64,000 bases of DNA from Cycas panzhihuaensis (taxonomy: Eukaryota > Cycadophyta): positions 35,161,741 to 35,225,740 of the forward strand of contig CM041465.1 of assembly GCA_023213395.1 (NCBI GenBank), given 5' to 3'. Position 1 is the first letter of the stretch. Each line of letters opens with the position of its first letter. Position numbers and translations under genes: made by a program. Shown here piece after piece: positions 1-12,500 of this stretch. Below the pieces are notes generated by a model. It was not told the DNA's origin and did no database searches. It saw only the letters and a list, made by a program, of their open reading frames with translations.

Positions 1-1617
1 TTGGACAATAATCACAGATCCACATGCTCACATAGGGTTAATTTTACCCTTATGAGCAAAGTATTGGAGGCTCATGAGCCTCAAAATTTTGATTAGGCCA
101 ATCAACATGAATGTTGGAAAAAATCAGTAGGAGATGAATACAACTCTATTGTTAAAAATGACACTTGGGAGCTAGTTGATTTACCTCCAAAGAAAAAGGG
201 TATTGGTACCAAATGGATCTACAAGACCAAGTTTCGCTCAGATAGCTCTATTGACAAATACAAGGCTAGATTAGTTGCTAAGGGGTATGATAAAAAAGAA
301 GGCATTGACTATACTGAAACTTTTACCCCCATTGCTTGGATGGAATCGATTAGAATGATGATGGGCTTAGCAGCCCAAATAGGTTAGAAAGTTTTTACCA
401 AATGGATGTCAAAAGTGTCTTCCTCAATGGTTATATCAAAGAGGATATTTATGTCACTCAACCCCTCAGTTTTCAAGTCAGGGGGTAGAAAACAAAGTGT
501 ATAAACTAAAAAAGGCACTCAATGGTTTAAAACAAACACCCAGGGCTTGGTATTCCCACATAGATAAATATTTTCAGAGATCAAGAGTTTGAAAAATCTC
601 AAGCAGATCCTAACCTATATATTTAAATCAAGGGAAATTCAATCCTAATTGTAAGACTTTACATGGATGACCTTGTATATACTGGAAATGACTCCCACCT
701 ATTGTGATAATCAAAGATGCTATGTGCAAAGAATTTGAGATGATAAATTTGGGGCTTATGCATTACTTCCTAGGTTTGGAAGTATGGCAAGACAAAAAGG
801 GCATTTTCATTTCCTAATGGAAATATACTTTGGATTTATTACAAAAATTTAGGATGCCTGATTGTAAACCATTGACAACCCCAACTGAAACTAGAATCAA
901 GCTCTCCAAGTTAGATGACTCTACATCGATTGACCCAACATTTTATAGACAACTTATTGATAGCTTGATATATTTAATGTCCACTCAACTAGATATAACA
1001 CACTCAGTTAGTGTTGTGTCTAGATTTATGAAAAATCCAAAGACCACCCATTGGCAAGTAGCTAAGAGAATTCTTTGATATCTCAAAAGAACTCATGATT
1101 ATTGGTTATACTATAAAGCTTCTTCAAAAGTTTAGTTGACTAGCTATACAGATTCAGATTAGGCAGGAGATATTGATGATAGGAAATCTACAACAGGTGA
1201 TATGTTTAGTATGGGATTAGTAGCCATAGCATGGAGCACAAAGAAATAAAACACAGTTTCCTTATCTACATCTGAGGTAGAATACAAAGTAGAAGTAGCA
1301 AGTGTATGTGAATCAATTTAGTTGAGAAGATTACTACAAGATTTCTATCTAAAATAGAAAGGTCCCACCAGAATTTGGTGTGATAATCAAAGCACTATTC
1401 AAATGGCAAAGAACCTAGTCTTCCATGGTAGAATGAAACACATTGAGACTCAACATCATTTCATTCAGGAACTAGTACAAGTAGAAGAAATTGAATTAGC
1501 CTATTATAGCACTAAAGACTAAACAACGAATATATTTACAAAGGCATTAGGGAAAGTCAAATTCTAGAAATTCAAAGGAAGCTTAGGAGTTGTTCACATT
1601 GGATATTATGGGGAGGA
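1..1617 (+). pseudogene. Ty1-A pol remnant: copia reverse transcriptase and RNase H
   Basis: Decayed 3' half of a Ty1/copia polyprotein that begins outside the window. The frame opens on a pre-RT linker and then shows the RT start (NDTWELVDLP near 157) and KYKARLVAKGY near 258. The catalytic YMDD lies at 660-671. The RT tail and RNase H connection occupy about 830-1078 (YRQLIDSLIYL), followed by RNase H with DSD, a Trp-to-TAG stop and AGD near 1155, a CDNQST motif near 1380 and the terminal TNIFTKALGK. Intact copies use RT and RNase H to make cDNA in cytoplasmic particles. Stops (TAG/TAA for Trp and Gln codons) and several frameshifts between 380 and 800 make this copy dead. A polypurine tract and LTR follow directly, which confirms orientation and element end. 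Family assignment is firm; the lineage is not assigned. Confidence 0.93.
1605..1617 (+). other. Polypurine tract of Ty1-A
   Basis: Purine-rich stretch (ATTATGGGGAGGA) directly before the TG of the 3' LTR. This is the expected position of the plus-strand primer. Confidence 0.75.
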
Positions 1618-1975
1618 TGTTGGGATAACCCCCAATGTGCATATAGAGATGTGCACCTAGGGCCCCTCAAAGCCACCTTTAGGGCTCCTTAGTGCACCTA
1701 AAGTTGCATATCAGCCTCTATTAGCTGTTGTTTATCCAACATTATTATTAAGATATGCATTGCTTTATTATTTATATTATTTTTTAATATTAATTTGAAT
1801 TATATTGAAATATGTATAGGTCGAGTTGAGGAACTTACCACCTCCTTAAATAATCTATAAATGGGGTGGGAATACCTCCCTAGTGTTTTTAACACTACCC
1901 ACTATTCATTAGATAATGTTAACTCAAGAGACCATGTATTCACCATTATAGTCTCGCTCTACCCCTTATCCTTCA
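1618..1975 (+). repeat. 3' LTR of Ty1-A
   Basis: Starts TGTTGGGATAAC right after the polypurine tract. A TATA box (CTATAAATG) lies at 1855-1863, followed about 30-100 bases later by pyrimidine-rich TCTCGCTCTACC, so U3, R and U5 can be recognised. The end is set at TTCA (1975), because from 1976 the sequence reads as integrase of another element on the opposite strand. That end is inferred; no 5' partner LTR lies in the window. Confidence 0.7.
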
Positions 1976-2900
1976 TATGAGACGTAGTAACTATTTTAGC
2001 TAAAATTTTAGCTAAGATCTTATTAAAAGCTTCAACTTAGCCATTTTCCTGAGGGTGATAAGGGGTTGATAGTCTATGAGTGATATGGAATTTATTACAT
2101 AATTCACTGATATGAGGATTATAGAATGAAGTCCCATTATTAGTAATAATGACATATGGTACCCAAAATCTACAAATGGTATGCTGAAAGATAAACGTGG
2201 TAATAGTCTTTCTAGTAGTAGTGACTAATAGGATAACTTCACTCCATTTTATAAAATATTTAGTTGTAATTATTATGAATTTATGCTTATTAGATGATGC
2301 TAGAAAGATTTGACCAATGAGATCAAAATACCATTAGGAAAAAGGCCAAGGCAAAATAATCAACTTCATTTCTTATGTAGGCTTATGTATTAAGGTTGCA
2401 TGAGATTAGCATTTTTGCATTTTTAACATAAGAATAAGCATTTTAAAACAAATTAGGTCAATAATAACCCATACAAAGAATGCATTGGGCCATTGATCAA
2501 CCATCAAAATGTCCACCACATGTTCCTTTATAGGATTCTGATAAAGCAACTAATGTTTCATAAGGAGAAAGACACCTCAAAAGGATTCCATCAAAGGAAC
2601 ACTTATAAAGGACATCGTTAAGTAAAGGTATTACCTAACATCACCTCAGATTTGTCTTCTCTTCTTTGAGGTAGAAAGAGAAGGGAAAGATTGATCGTGA
2701 AGGTATGACTTAATCTCTCTATACCATGAATCATTAGAAAGGATGACCTAGATATGGAGGACATGTTCATCTATAAGAGAATCATTAACAAGTTGTTTGG
2801 CAAGATTAGGAAGAGAAGCATTAGCGGTGATCTCTAGGATGATCATGCCCTTCTTAGATTTTCTATTAACAACTTGAAAATTAAACTCTTGAAGAAATAA
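1976..2900 (-). pseudogene. Ty3-B integrase remnant
   Basis: Decayed DDE integrase core. On the minus strand the first catalytic Asp is in FDLIGQI (near 2310). The second sits in the block that now reads VIITNNGTSFYNPH (near 2140), where Asp has become Asn. The Glu region reads YHPQENG followed by VEAFNK (near 2030-2060). This enzyme would join cDNA to chromosomal DNA in the nucleus. The C-terminal third is missing because the Ty1-A LTR begins at 1975. Many TAA/TAG/TGA codons interrupt it. The upstream zinc-binding part (about 2400-2560) is barely readable. Confidence 0.85.
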
Positions 2901-4290
2901 GGACCACTTACCTAGTCATCTAATGAGATTAGATTTAGTTAGTAAATATCCGATAAGATCTGACTAAACAATGAGGTAGACCTTATTCCTAAGAAGGTAG
3001 TGAAATAACTTCTTAGTAGTAAAAATTAAGCAAGACACTCTTTCTTAGGAAGGGAATAATGAAGTCCAATAGTCACGAAGGTCCTACTAAGGAAATAAAT
3101 AGATCATTCTTTATCAAAGTCATCCTCTTGTGTCAATATTCCTACTAATGATTCCTCTACAGCAGAAGTATATAAGATGAAAGGTTTATTAAACCTTAGG
3201 GGAGAAAGTATAGGTGTTGAGACAAAAGCTTGCTTCAACTTGTTGAAGGACTCTTGAACTTGAGGAGTCCATCATAATTCAACATCTTTCTTTAAAAGAT
3301 TAGTGATAGGCTTGGTGTCTAAAATAAAATTAGTAATAAAATGTCTTAAGAAACCAAGTCTACCTAAAAAAGATTTAATCTACTTCTGACACTCAGGAGG
3401 GGGTATGTTGACAATTATAGTTATCTTATTAGGATCTATTTTAATCCCATTATAGGAGATGATGTTTCATAGCATTTGTCTTGATGTCATGGCAAAAACA
3501 CACTTAAAGGGATTAAGGCACAAGCAATATTTCTTACACCTCTAAAAACTTATTCTCAAGTCATGCATATGGTCACATCTTCTACGAGATAGAGTAAGAA
3601 TATCATTTAAGTACATAATAATAATGTTACTAATTAAATCATGAAAAATATATATCATTGATCTTTGATAAGTTACATCAGTATTCTTCAATTTGAAAGG
3701 CACGACTTTATACACAAAAGTACCCCAAGGAGTAGTGAAAGTAGTCTTGTGATGATCCTGAGGTGATATGGAAATCTAATTATAATTTGGAAAGCCATCC
3801 ATAAGAGACCATCTCAAAACTAATTGTCTGATCCAAAATCTAATCAAGAAAAGGGAGAGAAAAATTATCTTTGGGGCATACCTTATTAATGTCTCAAAAA
3901 TCAATGCAAATTTGAATTGAACTGCTTTACTTTGTAACTAGAACTATATTAGAGAACCATTAAGAATAGTCAACACTCTTAATGAATTCAACTCCTAATA
4001 GCTTCTCCACTTCTTATTTAATAGAAAAAGAGAGGCATGGATGAATAAGACATTGCTTTTACCATTTATATGTAACATCAAGAGTTACTATGATATTATG
4101 CTCAATGACTTGGGGATTAAGGCCATGCATATCTTTATAATCCCAAGCAAACACTGAGTGAAATTTGTGAAAGAGATCCTTAAATTGAGCAATCTCTTAG
4201 GGAGGACAACTAGCTCCTAATTTGATAATCTTGGGGATATCCCCTGTCTCTAAGTCTAAATCAATAGTCTTCTCCATAAGCATCATGTTT
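2900..4290 (-). pseudogene. Ty3-B reverse transcriptase and RNase H remnant
   Basis: Minus-strand frame with Tat-clade RT blocks: EVEKLLGVEFIKSVDYS, then PKDNFSLPFLD, PWGTF and the catalytic box. The box now reads MYLNDIL at 3602-3616 (normally Y-VDD), so one catalytic Asp is replaced by Asn. The thumb/connection with CKKYCLCLNPFKCVFA follows, then RNase H-like text (PFILYTSAVEESLVGILTQ near 3150-3200). Stops are frequent but reading frame is largely kept. It sits between protease and integrase as expected for gypsy. Activity is excluded. Confidence 0.88.
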
Positions 4291-5470
4291 CCCTCTTCAA
4301 AATGAGTAGGGGTAAGTTCTATTACAAAAACTGACTCTTAAGGTTGGGAATGATCAAATAGAAGTGAATCAAGTTATATTCCTTTCATAAAGTTAAACCT
4401 ATCATGTCCATCAAGAAGACCAGGAGATGATCCTACTAGGTGCTCTAGGATCACCTTGTCATTCTCAAAGTGATTAAGGTGGAAGAGATCGATGAGGAAA
4501 TGATTTCTTGGTAAATCACTAGATAAAGAGAAAGGCTTAAAACATGAAGGTGAATCAACCAAAGAGTTTGGATAAGTAGGGACAAACTCAATGATTAAAG
4601 AAACATAAGAGAAAAGAATAGGCCTATGAACAAACTCCCAATTCAAAGTAAATATTTGGTCAAACTCTTGATAACACAAATGACATTCTTAACTAGATAA
4701 AGACATCAAAATACGTGACAATGGAGGGGCATCCATAGGAGGACAAGAAGGGAAGGAGATATTAGAAACTAAACTTACTCCTCGTACTCGAGTGGGGGTA
4801 TTTTGATTACTTTGAAGTGTATCAAAGGAATCTACATCCTTACCACCAGATTCCAAGTCTAGATGTTAATGCAACAACATATTCTTCTCATGTCTATTCA
4901 ACTATGTAGTAAAGAGAGGAGATCAAGAGAAGAGAGGCATAGCATTAACATGTGAATCTTGTAAAACTGAAGTTACATGAGTAACTGAAGAAGAACTCAT
5001 AATAGAAGAAACCAAAATACTTTCCTATGGAGGTAAACACAAACCTACAAGAAATAGGTCTAAACAAGAAAGGAATCATTCATATTAATAATTCTACTCA
5101 TAGGTGTTTCCCCATAAGGTACAATAGAATGAGGAGTTACTTCTTCATTACAAGAGGAAAAGGAAACTGAAGAGTGGTCAATCAAACCCAAAGTACAAGA
5201 AATGGATGAAGAACTTGATTAACAAGGGATAATCTTAACCAAATCCACATCCTTTACTTTCATATAAGTAGAAGAAGTTTAAATAGAAAAGTATTGGCCT
5301 AAACCAAGTGATTGAAAAAAGTACTTCGAAGAGTTTGATGATTCACCTAGCTTGGAAAAAGTCTCAATAAGAGGAACTGACTGCTTGATTGGTTTTATTT
5401 TTTGCTTTATAATTTTTAATTATCCCTCATAGATGAACCTAAGTTCACCAAAGAGGGAAGAACAAACTAC
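4291..5470 (-). other. Ty3-B spacer between protease and RT
   Basis: Region linking the protease to the RT. It holds one open stretch on the minus strand (4374-4679, 101 codons) rich in Phe, Leu and Pro with no motif I recognise. It is best taken as the poorly conserved linker of the same polyprotein and not as a separate gene. Confidence 0.5.
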
Positions 5471-5476
5471 TAACAT

Positions 5477-5863
5477 CTAGGTAATCCATGGTCTACACAA
5501 AAGAATGTTATACTCCAAGTCAGGATCAATGATAATTAATTCTATAAGGATTGTCTTTTCTTTTAAAGTAAGAGAGAGAGTGATTTGCCTTAGAGGTACC
5601 TTTTGATTCTTGTCATATCCCTGGCAAATCCACTCATATAGATCAAAAATAGAAATTTCTAAATCTTCAATAAGGTGAAGAGGGATTATATTAGTAGATG
5701 ATCCCTCACCAATAATAACATGTTTAATATTAATATCATCCTTTACAATCTCAATATAGAATAAAGGTATAACATTTGGCACATGAGTAGAATGACTAGA
5801 TAAGGTAGCCAAGTCAAAAGAATGTGTGGAAGTAGATGTAGAAACTACAACAGGAACTCCCAA
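5477..5863 (-). pseudogene. Ty3-B aspartic protease domain remnant
   Basis: A 128-codon open stretch. The active-site block reads HVIIGEGSSTNIIP around residues 50-63, where Tat proteases usually have V-I-I-D-G-G-S-S. The catalytic Asp has become Gly and the next Gly has become Glu, so the site is inactive even though the frame is open. Downstream the LTLKEKTILIELIIID and YNILLCRPWI blocks match the usual flap and the I-LGRPWI-like end of plant gypsy proteases. The domain would cleave the gag-pol polyprotein during particle maturation. It lies between gag and RT. Confidence 0.8.
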
Positions 5864-6339
5864 TATGCTAAATAAGAGCTAACATTGCTTAGGGCAACAT
5901 TTTAGCAAATCAATAAATGAAATACCTGTTGGAATGGTCTTTAACTCATCAACCAAAGAGAATGATCCATCCTTATACTAGAGGGAATCAACCTAAACTT
6001 AATGGGATGCAGAGGTACTAGAGGTAAAGAGTTAGGATTCCTCACCATCAAATCATCAGGTAATTTAGATGGACTTGCACTCTTTGTTGTCTCCACCATG
6101 TTTATCATTCTCTTGGTGTCACCACCTTTGGGAGGTGGGTGAGCTTTGTATCTAGTTTATTTTTTTGAAAGATTTAGAGGAATGGTAGTCTTCTTTGATG
6201 AATTAGAACCCAAAGGCTTGCCTTCATCATGTTGAACTTGCTTTTCCTTGCCTTTATTGTCCTTTCATCCTTTATCCTTGTGTTAAGGCAAAGGATCCTT
6301 ATGGATAATCTAATCTTGGGATGACTTGGGGGAGCGATT

Positions 6340-7200
6340 TGATTAAGCATTTATATTTTAAGTAATATTGTAGACTGTATGCCACTCAATTCTATCATGG
6401 CATGTTTCTAATAATATGAGCACCATTTTGTCTTTATGAAAGAAGGAGGAGGTGGAAGAGGAGCTCGTTTATTCCTTCCTTCAATAAGATGGATCAATTT
6501 AGTTTCTTGGGAGAGTTGACTCTAAGAAAGACCATCAACATATAACTTAGTGTTGATCACATACTCTAATGATCTGATAAAGGAAGTTAAGTGATCATAA
6601 GTAGGATCGGGATGGAAAGCCTTCATTGTTTAAATAGTTTCTTTATAGAAAGAGGTTTCCCAACCTTCTTAATACCTACTAGAATCTTAAATGTTTCTAA
6701 ATCTAAACAATGATCAACAACTTCTTCCTAAGTTTAAGGTCTAAGTTTTAGAACTTTAAGGTATGCATATGGCCTCAAAACATTAGCAAATAGATCAAAT
6801 AGGAGAATGGAATCAAGACATGCGTGACAAGCATATACTTGGTCTTAAAACCTTCTCACAAAGTCTTTAGAGGTCTCATTATGGTTTTGCTTGATGGATA
6901 AAAGGGACTTGATTCCTAATTCAAATGGTCTTGCTACATCAAAATAGTTGATAAAAGAATCAACTAATTATTGGAATGAGAAAATGGAAGCTGGAGGAAG
7001 TTAATAAAACCATTTCAAGGTATCGCCTTGAAGTGATTTAGGAAACAAGAACATCATAATGTAATCATATGATATAAGATCTATACAAGAAAGTATGAAC
7101 AACTATATATGGAAAGTGAGATCATAGGAAGAGTCACTTGAAAACTTAGGTAACTTAGGAAGAAATGAAGGTATGGGAGATAAAAGGACTTCACATAGAA
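6340..7200 (-). pseudogene. Ty3-B gag remnant
   Basis: Decayed capsid (retrotransposon gag) domain. On the minus strand one reads DYIMMFLFPKSLQGDTLKWF, then FINYFDVARPFELGI, SLLSIKQNHNETSKDFVRRF and a stop (about 6830-7080). These are the conserved plant Tat gag blocks (length-LRG-A--WF, F---F, LL-VKQ---ES-RDF--RF). Gag would form the cytoplasmic particle. A Lys-rich stretch at about 6190-6330 may be the nucleocapsid end, but no CCHC knuckle is clear. Stops split the frame. Confidence 0.78.
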
Positions 7201-7249
7201 AAGGACATTTCATGTAGTCAAGAAAGGGTTTCCTTGGCCTTAGTGAAGT

Positions 7250-8081
7250 AGGATGTTAAGGCAAGGATAATGGTTGTGAAATAGAAGAAGAAATAGGTTA
7301 TTATTATTATTGAGGAATAGGAGAAGATGGGAAAGTAGATTGGGGATTAAACCAAGCTATAGGGTTAACCATAGAGTTGGTTTGGGGCATAGGATATTGT
7401 GGAAAGATAAAATTAAATGACGAAAAAGGAGGTGGTTGTAAAGTGGGTCTAGAAATATATGATGAAATAGTAGGGTTGGTAACTCCCAAAACTTGAGACT
7501 GACTAATTAAGGTATAAGGATTAATAGGATAGATATAAGAAACATGTAGGGAAGTGGGGGCCACATTAGATACTCTAAGAGAAGATGCATGAGGTCTAAT
7601 GCCCTCTAAAAAAACTATATGGGATGTACGATAGGGGAATTGAGTCATGGAGGAGACAGAATGAGAGGTAACCCTAGTGGTATAGGAATGAATAGGTTGT
7701 AGACTAGGTGAAGGTATAACCACTTGACTTGAGGTAGGAACATGAGAGAGATTAAGGTCACCATAGATAGATAGTAGTAGTACCTTCCTACATAGAATGT
7801 ATAGTATAGGGAGAATGGATCCAAACTTATAAATAAAAAGGAGAGGGAAGAGGTTGAGAATGGGTTGACTTATGATCCTCCATCTCGTCTAAAAGAGGGG
7901 AATCAAGTCCTGATGAAGGTCTAGGTGAAGGAGGATGGGAAGATCGAACGACATCAAGGGTATTCAAGGGCTCAACTTGAATTGACTCATACTCCTCACA
8001 TAAAGGATCAAACTGATGATGTTGTGGTGAAGATGCCATGGTATAAGTCTCTAGATTAAATGGATATTGAAAGATAGGCAT
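7250..8081 (-). pseudogene. Ty3-B Pro/Ser-rich gag N-terminal region
   Basis: Two open stretches on the minus strand (7827-8081 and 7307-7723) separated by about 100 bases. Both are unusually rich in Pro, Ser, Thr and His (for example SSHPPSPRPSSGLDSPLLDE) and have no hydrophobic core. They lie just upstream of the gag capsid and are in the right place to be its disordered N-terminus. The 7827-8081 stretch begins with Met in MPIFQYPFNLE. I do not recognise a domain. A separate extra ORF, as seen before gag in some Tat elements, is the alternative. Confidence 0.5.
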
Positions 8082-9140
8082 ATGAAGCGGAGTAGGGATC
8101 CTAGTAAGAACTAGCTTAAGATGTTATGAATGTACTTGAACGACAAGCAATTCTTCTTATGCGAAAGAAGGATCTACATAAGAAGGATCACCATGATACT
8201 AAGAGGGTTCAAGATAACCTTGCTCCACTAAGATGTCATATAACTAGGTCAAATCTTTAGGTGGATAAACATAAGTGTCATAAATATGATGTTCTAAAGA
8301 TTCGATATAAGATGATGAAACTTCTTGACTAAAATATAAAAGTTGGGTTTATAATTTAGGTGGAAGGCCTTAAAGCCTCAAGGATTATTTAGAAGTGGAT
8401 GTTGTGTTTTCCATCACTTTAACAAGAGGATAAATAGTAGTATCCCCAACAAGGTCTATAGAAAGATGGTGATCCTCAATTGGACCTAAACTAAATATCA
8501 CTTAATCAATGGGATGTTTCTTTTGTTTCAAATCTAGACTAGGAGATATAAAGACTAAGAGAACCTAAGTGACCACCTTTATCTAACTCCTAATAAGGAG
8601 TCTCCACCTAATTATGCCATCTAACAAAGATGTGAATGAATGAGGTAACAAGAGGCTAGGACATATAGGGGTGATTGAATCCATCAGCCTACACAACCAA
8701 GTGAAGGAGTTCTAAGTTTGGAACTACTCCGATAATGCCTCTTGTATCCTTCCTAGGGATTCCTTTCCTCCTATTCTTTTAACCTTTTGAGTTTTATTTA
8801 AATAAAGGAGAAGGGCTAAGTAAATGGAAGGAGTTTTATTTTTTTTTATTTTTATTTTTTTAATATATATATTAAGATATAATAAAAATCACAAAAGTAA
8901 TTAATAAAACTACGAAACCTATTCCACCTTCTTTCAAATAACCAAATAAAGAAAGGTAGCTATGTATGCAATTTCCTTTCCCCTTTTTTTATGTTATTTA
9001 AAATATAAAGCACACTAAAATAAGTATAAGATTATTTCCTTTGGAGGCAATATACACATTATCAAGAAAGAAAAAATACTAACATGATATGCAACATAAC
9101 ATATAACTATGTATGCAAAATTTAAGGAAGTCCAATGACA
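8082..9140 (-). other. Ty3-B leader or LTR part, noncoding
   Basis: No coding seen. The stretch holds T-rich and A-rich runs (about 8820-8880). It is probably the 5' leader and perhaps part of the 5' LTR of Ty3-B, cut at 9140 by RLX-1. I could not find a PBS or an LTR boundary. Confidence 0.4.
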
Positions 9141-9505
9141 TGTTGGGGTTAATGTTCATCATGCCACTCCCACTATTTACATATGTGAGTGCATACATGT
9201 GAAGGTAAGTAAGGTAAAGTTAAGTGTTACCTTAGTTAAGCATTATTTTAATATATTTTAAATTTTGGAGGTTAAGGAGGTTTCCCTTCTCCCTCAAACT
9301 ATATATTTACTAGGGTGACAAACCTAGGTGTCTTTAGAGACCACCTCCATTTGGAAATATGTACACACTCTCAAATATGGCTTGAATGTAATCTTTAGTT
9401 TATTCTTATACATTATAATGGATTGATTATTTGCTTATTTCTTTGCTCTATCTCCATACTTTTAAATCCTTCATTTGGCATCAGAGCTTCTTAGCAAATC
9501 CTTCA
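9141..9505 (+). repeat. 5' LTR of RLX-1
   Basis: TGTTGGGG to CCTTCA. It matches 14244-14608 along its whole length (for example the shared blocks around AGTGTTACCTTA and TATGTACACACTCTCAAA). A possible TATA element (CTATATATTTAC) lies at 9300-9311. The last 32 bases contain an extra PBS-like sequence (TGGCATCAGAGC, 9476-9487), which the 3' LTR also has. Confidence 0.93.
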
Positions 9506-9519
9506 TTTGGTATTAGAGC
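9506..9519 (+). other. Primer binding site of RLX-1
   Basis: TTTGGTATTAGAGC directly after the LTR. It matches the plant initiator tRNA-Met type site TGGTATCAGAGC with one C-to-T change. Confidence 0.88.
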
Positions 9520-12500
9520 ACAGATTTAGGGCCTCTTTCATTTGAGTTAGATCTTGGTTTCATTTAGCATTTGTTTTAGGCGTCCTTCATTTGAGAGTAA
9601 GAAGATTTATTGAGTTTTGAAACAGAGATTTATCAAAGCTACTCACTACAAGTAATATATTGGTTTTATTTATTTTTTATAAAGCTTATTAGCAGTTTTT
9701 ATATTATTTTCATTAAAAATTTAACTATTTTTTATTTATATATGTAAAATAATTCATATTTTCATCGATCTATATAGGGTTCACAACCATAATCAATAAA
9801 ACATCCAATACTTAATCATTTTATGAAGTTTTATTAATAAGTTTTGTATAGTTTCATTGAATATTTGGCTATTTTTAGTGTATATGCTCCATTTAATCAG
9901 TATTTCTTTAGATCTATGTAGTAATAGCTACGTCTTTAGGCCAACAGTCCTTTGGAGAAATTATACTAAGGTTTTGTTTAATATTTTACAATTTTTTTAT
10001 TATTTTTTCACCATTTTTTCAAGGTTTTCCAAGGAACTTAAACTTCCATAGGCTGGTGCAGTCTCCACATTAAACAAAACTCTATTAAGTGACCAATTAT
10101 TTTAAAGCTCTATGAGTTGAGTCTGCACCAGATTTAATGGTTTTAGATTTCATCGCTCCTATGAAGAGATCTCCCTCCTGGAAGCTAGGCTACTCATTTT
10201 GGTAGTAAAACCCCATTGACCCTCTTCTAATTTGCTTATTTTAGCTTTATTTTTTACTTGGTTTCTTTTGCAATAGTGGTGTAGGTCTATTAAGGGTTAG
10301 ATAAAGTAATTTTCAATAATCCAAGAGCATTCATTGGACTGTTTAACCTCTGTGCACTCTGTGCAACCCCCTTAGGATTGACAGCTTCATTCTCAACATC
10401 TGGTGATTTGTTCATGATAAAATTTGAGAGTTACTTTGGTGGTAAGTATATCTAACTCCCTCTAAAGTTTCAACATATTCTGTTAATCCAGTGGTGAGAC
10501 CTAACCTGCCAAAGTTCATCCTCCAATCACATCCTTATGTTAATGTATTTTGTTAATTTTTTTATATAAAAAATATATATTTTTTAGAGATTTTTTAATC
10601 AAATCCCTCCATAGATCTGCCACACCCCTCTTCTAATCATTTTTTATTAGTTTCTCAAGATCTTTTTATCAAATTTTAAATCAATTCTCTCCTCCATTAC
10701 TTATTTTTTATTATTTTTCATATTAAAAATCAGTGTCTTGAAGTATTGCTTCATTAAATCTCCTTGAAGATCTGTGGTTTCCCTATTCTCTAGTGGTCCG
10801 TGTTATCCCTTAATCCTATGTGGTTATGGTATTTTCATATTTCTTAGTGTTATTATTGAATCATATCCATATGAGCAATAGACAAGTTTTGGAACCATCT
10901 TCCTCTTTAATGAATCTTCTAACTGCCTTTGGTTTGGGTTTGAAATGGCATACTTGCATCTCCTGCCATAATCCTTGTATGTTTAGATCCCATCTATAGA
11001 ATGATCACTAACCCATAAACATAGTCTACCTTGGTTTTGATTCATTATCACAGCTTAACGTACAAAGGATATTGGCATAGATTTGCCTCTAGATCTAGAT
11101 TTGCTCTAGATCGAGGAGAGCACGAGCCATCCTTGACCACTCTGCTCAGTTGTCTCCATCTTCTCCCATCTTGTCCCCCTATGTGTTAATTTTGATCATG
11201 GTGTGATCATTTTATTTGATCGTCTATGGTTTTCTTTTGTCGCTGGCAACCACATGACCCCCTTCTTTTTATATTTCTCACCTTTTTTAATTCATAAAAT
11301 ATATATTTTTAAAGATATGAGTGATGTGATCAGTCTATAGCATGAATAACCATAAATTTGACCACTTTAGATTGATTTGAGGAGGTTTCTATGTAAAAAA
11401 TTTGTCTATTCTCTGTCTCCTCTATCTCTATGATAGCTTGCCACCATGGAAACTTTGCTTCACAAGGAACTTTAGCATTGGCTGAGAGAGATAGTCCCAT
11501 GCATCTAGCAGTGTGTTGGGCTGGTGTTTGGATATTCCTCGCATTTGCGTTTGACTTCACATATTTGACTAGGCATTAGAATAGACTTGCATCTCTGCTT
11601 TATAATCTGGCTACAAGTCTATGTCTATGCATCTGCTTACTGCATCTTTGCTTTGTAATCTGGCTACTGCTACAAGTCTATGTCTATGTATTTGGTTTGA
11701 GATATTCCATCAAGCATTTTGCTTAATAATCTGACTTCGCAATCATCCTCACAAGGGGTAATCAATTTGGTGGTATAATCAGGTTTTTTTCATGATTTTG
11801 TTACATATATAAATATATTCTTTAGAAATATTTCTTTAGCAGTTACGCTCGTTTAAGTTTGATCGAAATAATTTTATTTTTTCTAAAGTTTGTAAAACAT
11901 TAAATTAAATTTTTGATAAACTTTTTAAATCTGGGTGTTTAAAGGAGTTAACCTCTTTTGGATAATTAACCCCCAGTTTTGTGCATTGGCATGTGAACAT
12001 AAGCTATCTATCAAAGGGGCTAATAAGTATTTATCAAAATTTTCTTTTATATGTTTTTTATATATTTTACTCAAAAAGGGTAGCTTGCATATTTTTTACT
12101 CTAACTCCTCATTAGATTAGAAGTTTTCAATGAAACTAGTCTCATCATGATCATGACTTCACAAGCTTCACTGTGGATTGGTTATTTGTCAGTTTTAGAG
12201 CTATTTTGATCAAGTTTTAACAGTTTGAAGTGACTCATTTTTTTAGCTTTTGTTTTATCAACTATACAAAGGTCCCTTCACTGTTTTTACTATAACTTTC
12301 TCATTTGATATCTGTTTTCAAAACTGTCAGCTTTGTTGGAAAGCTAGTTTATCCCTCTTCATGCTGACATGTTTTTTAAAGTGATTCAAATATATTTTGT
12401 AGATATTTTAGGCTAGTGAAGTTAAGGTACTTAATCAAACCTAGTTCTTCATTATTCAACATTGTTTAAAGTAGTTTCTTTAGGATTTTATGGCATAAGT

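Larger units (their letters stand above)
1976..9140 (-). mobile_element. Ty3-B: Tat-like Ty3/gypsy retrotransposon, left-truncated by Ty1-A
   Basis: Reading the minus strand from high to low coordinates gives a Pro/Ser-rich N-terminus, gag, protease, RT, RNase H and integrase, the order of Ty3/gypsy elements. RT text such as CPKDNFSLPFLD and TPWGTFVYKVVPF, and a gag with FPKSLQGDTLKWF, resemble the plant Tat (Ogre/Tat/Retand) clade. Integrase stops at 1976 where the Ty1-A LTR begins, so the rest and the 3' LTR probably lie left of the window. The 5' LTR was not delimited; it may be split by RLX-1 and continue after 14608. Confidence 0.85.

Noticed and set aside
1976-8081. Endogenous pararetrovirus in place of a gypsy element
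   Set aside because: An integrase is present and no movement protein or coat motif was seen, which fits Ty3/gypsy.
9508-9519. TGGTATCAGAGC-like hits as tRNA gene fragments
   Set aside because: They are always next to an LTR end and only 12-14 bases long, so they are primer binding sites. No tRNA cloverleaf was seen.
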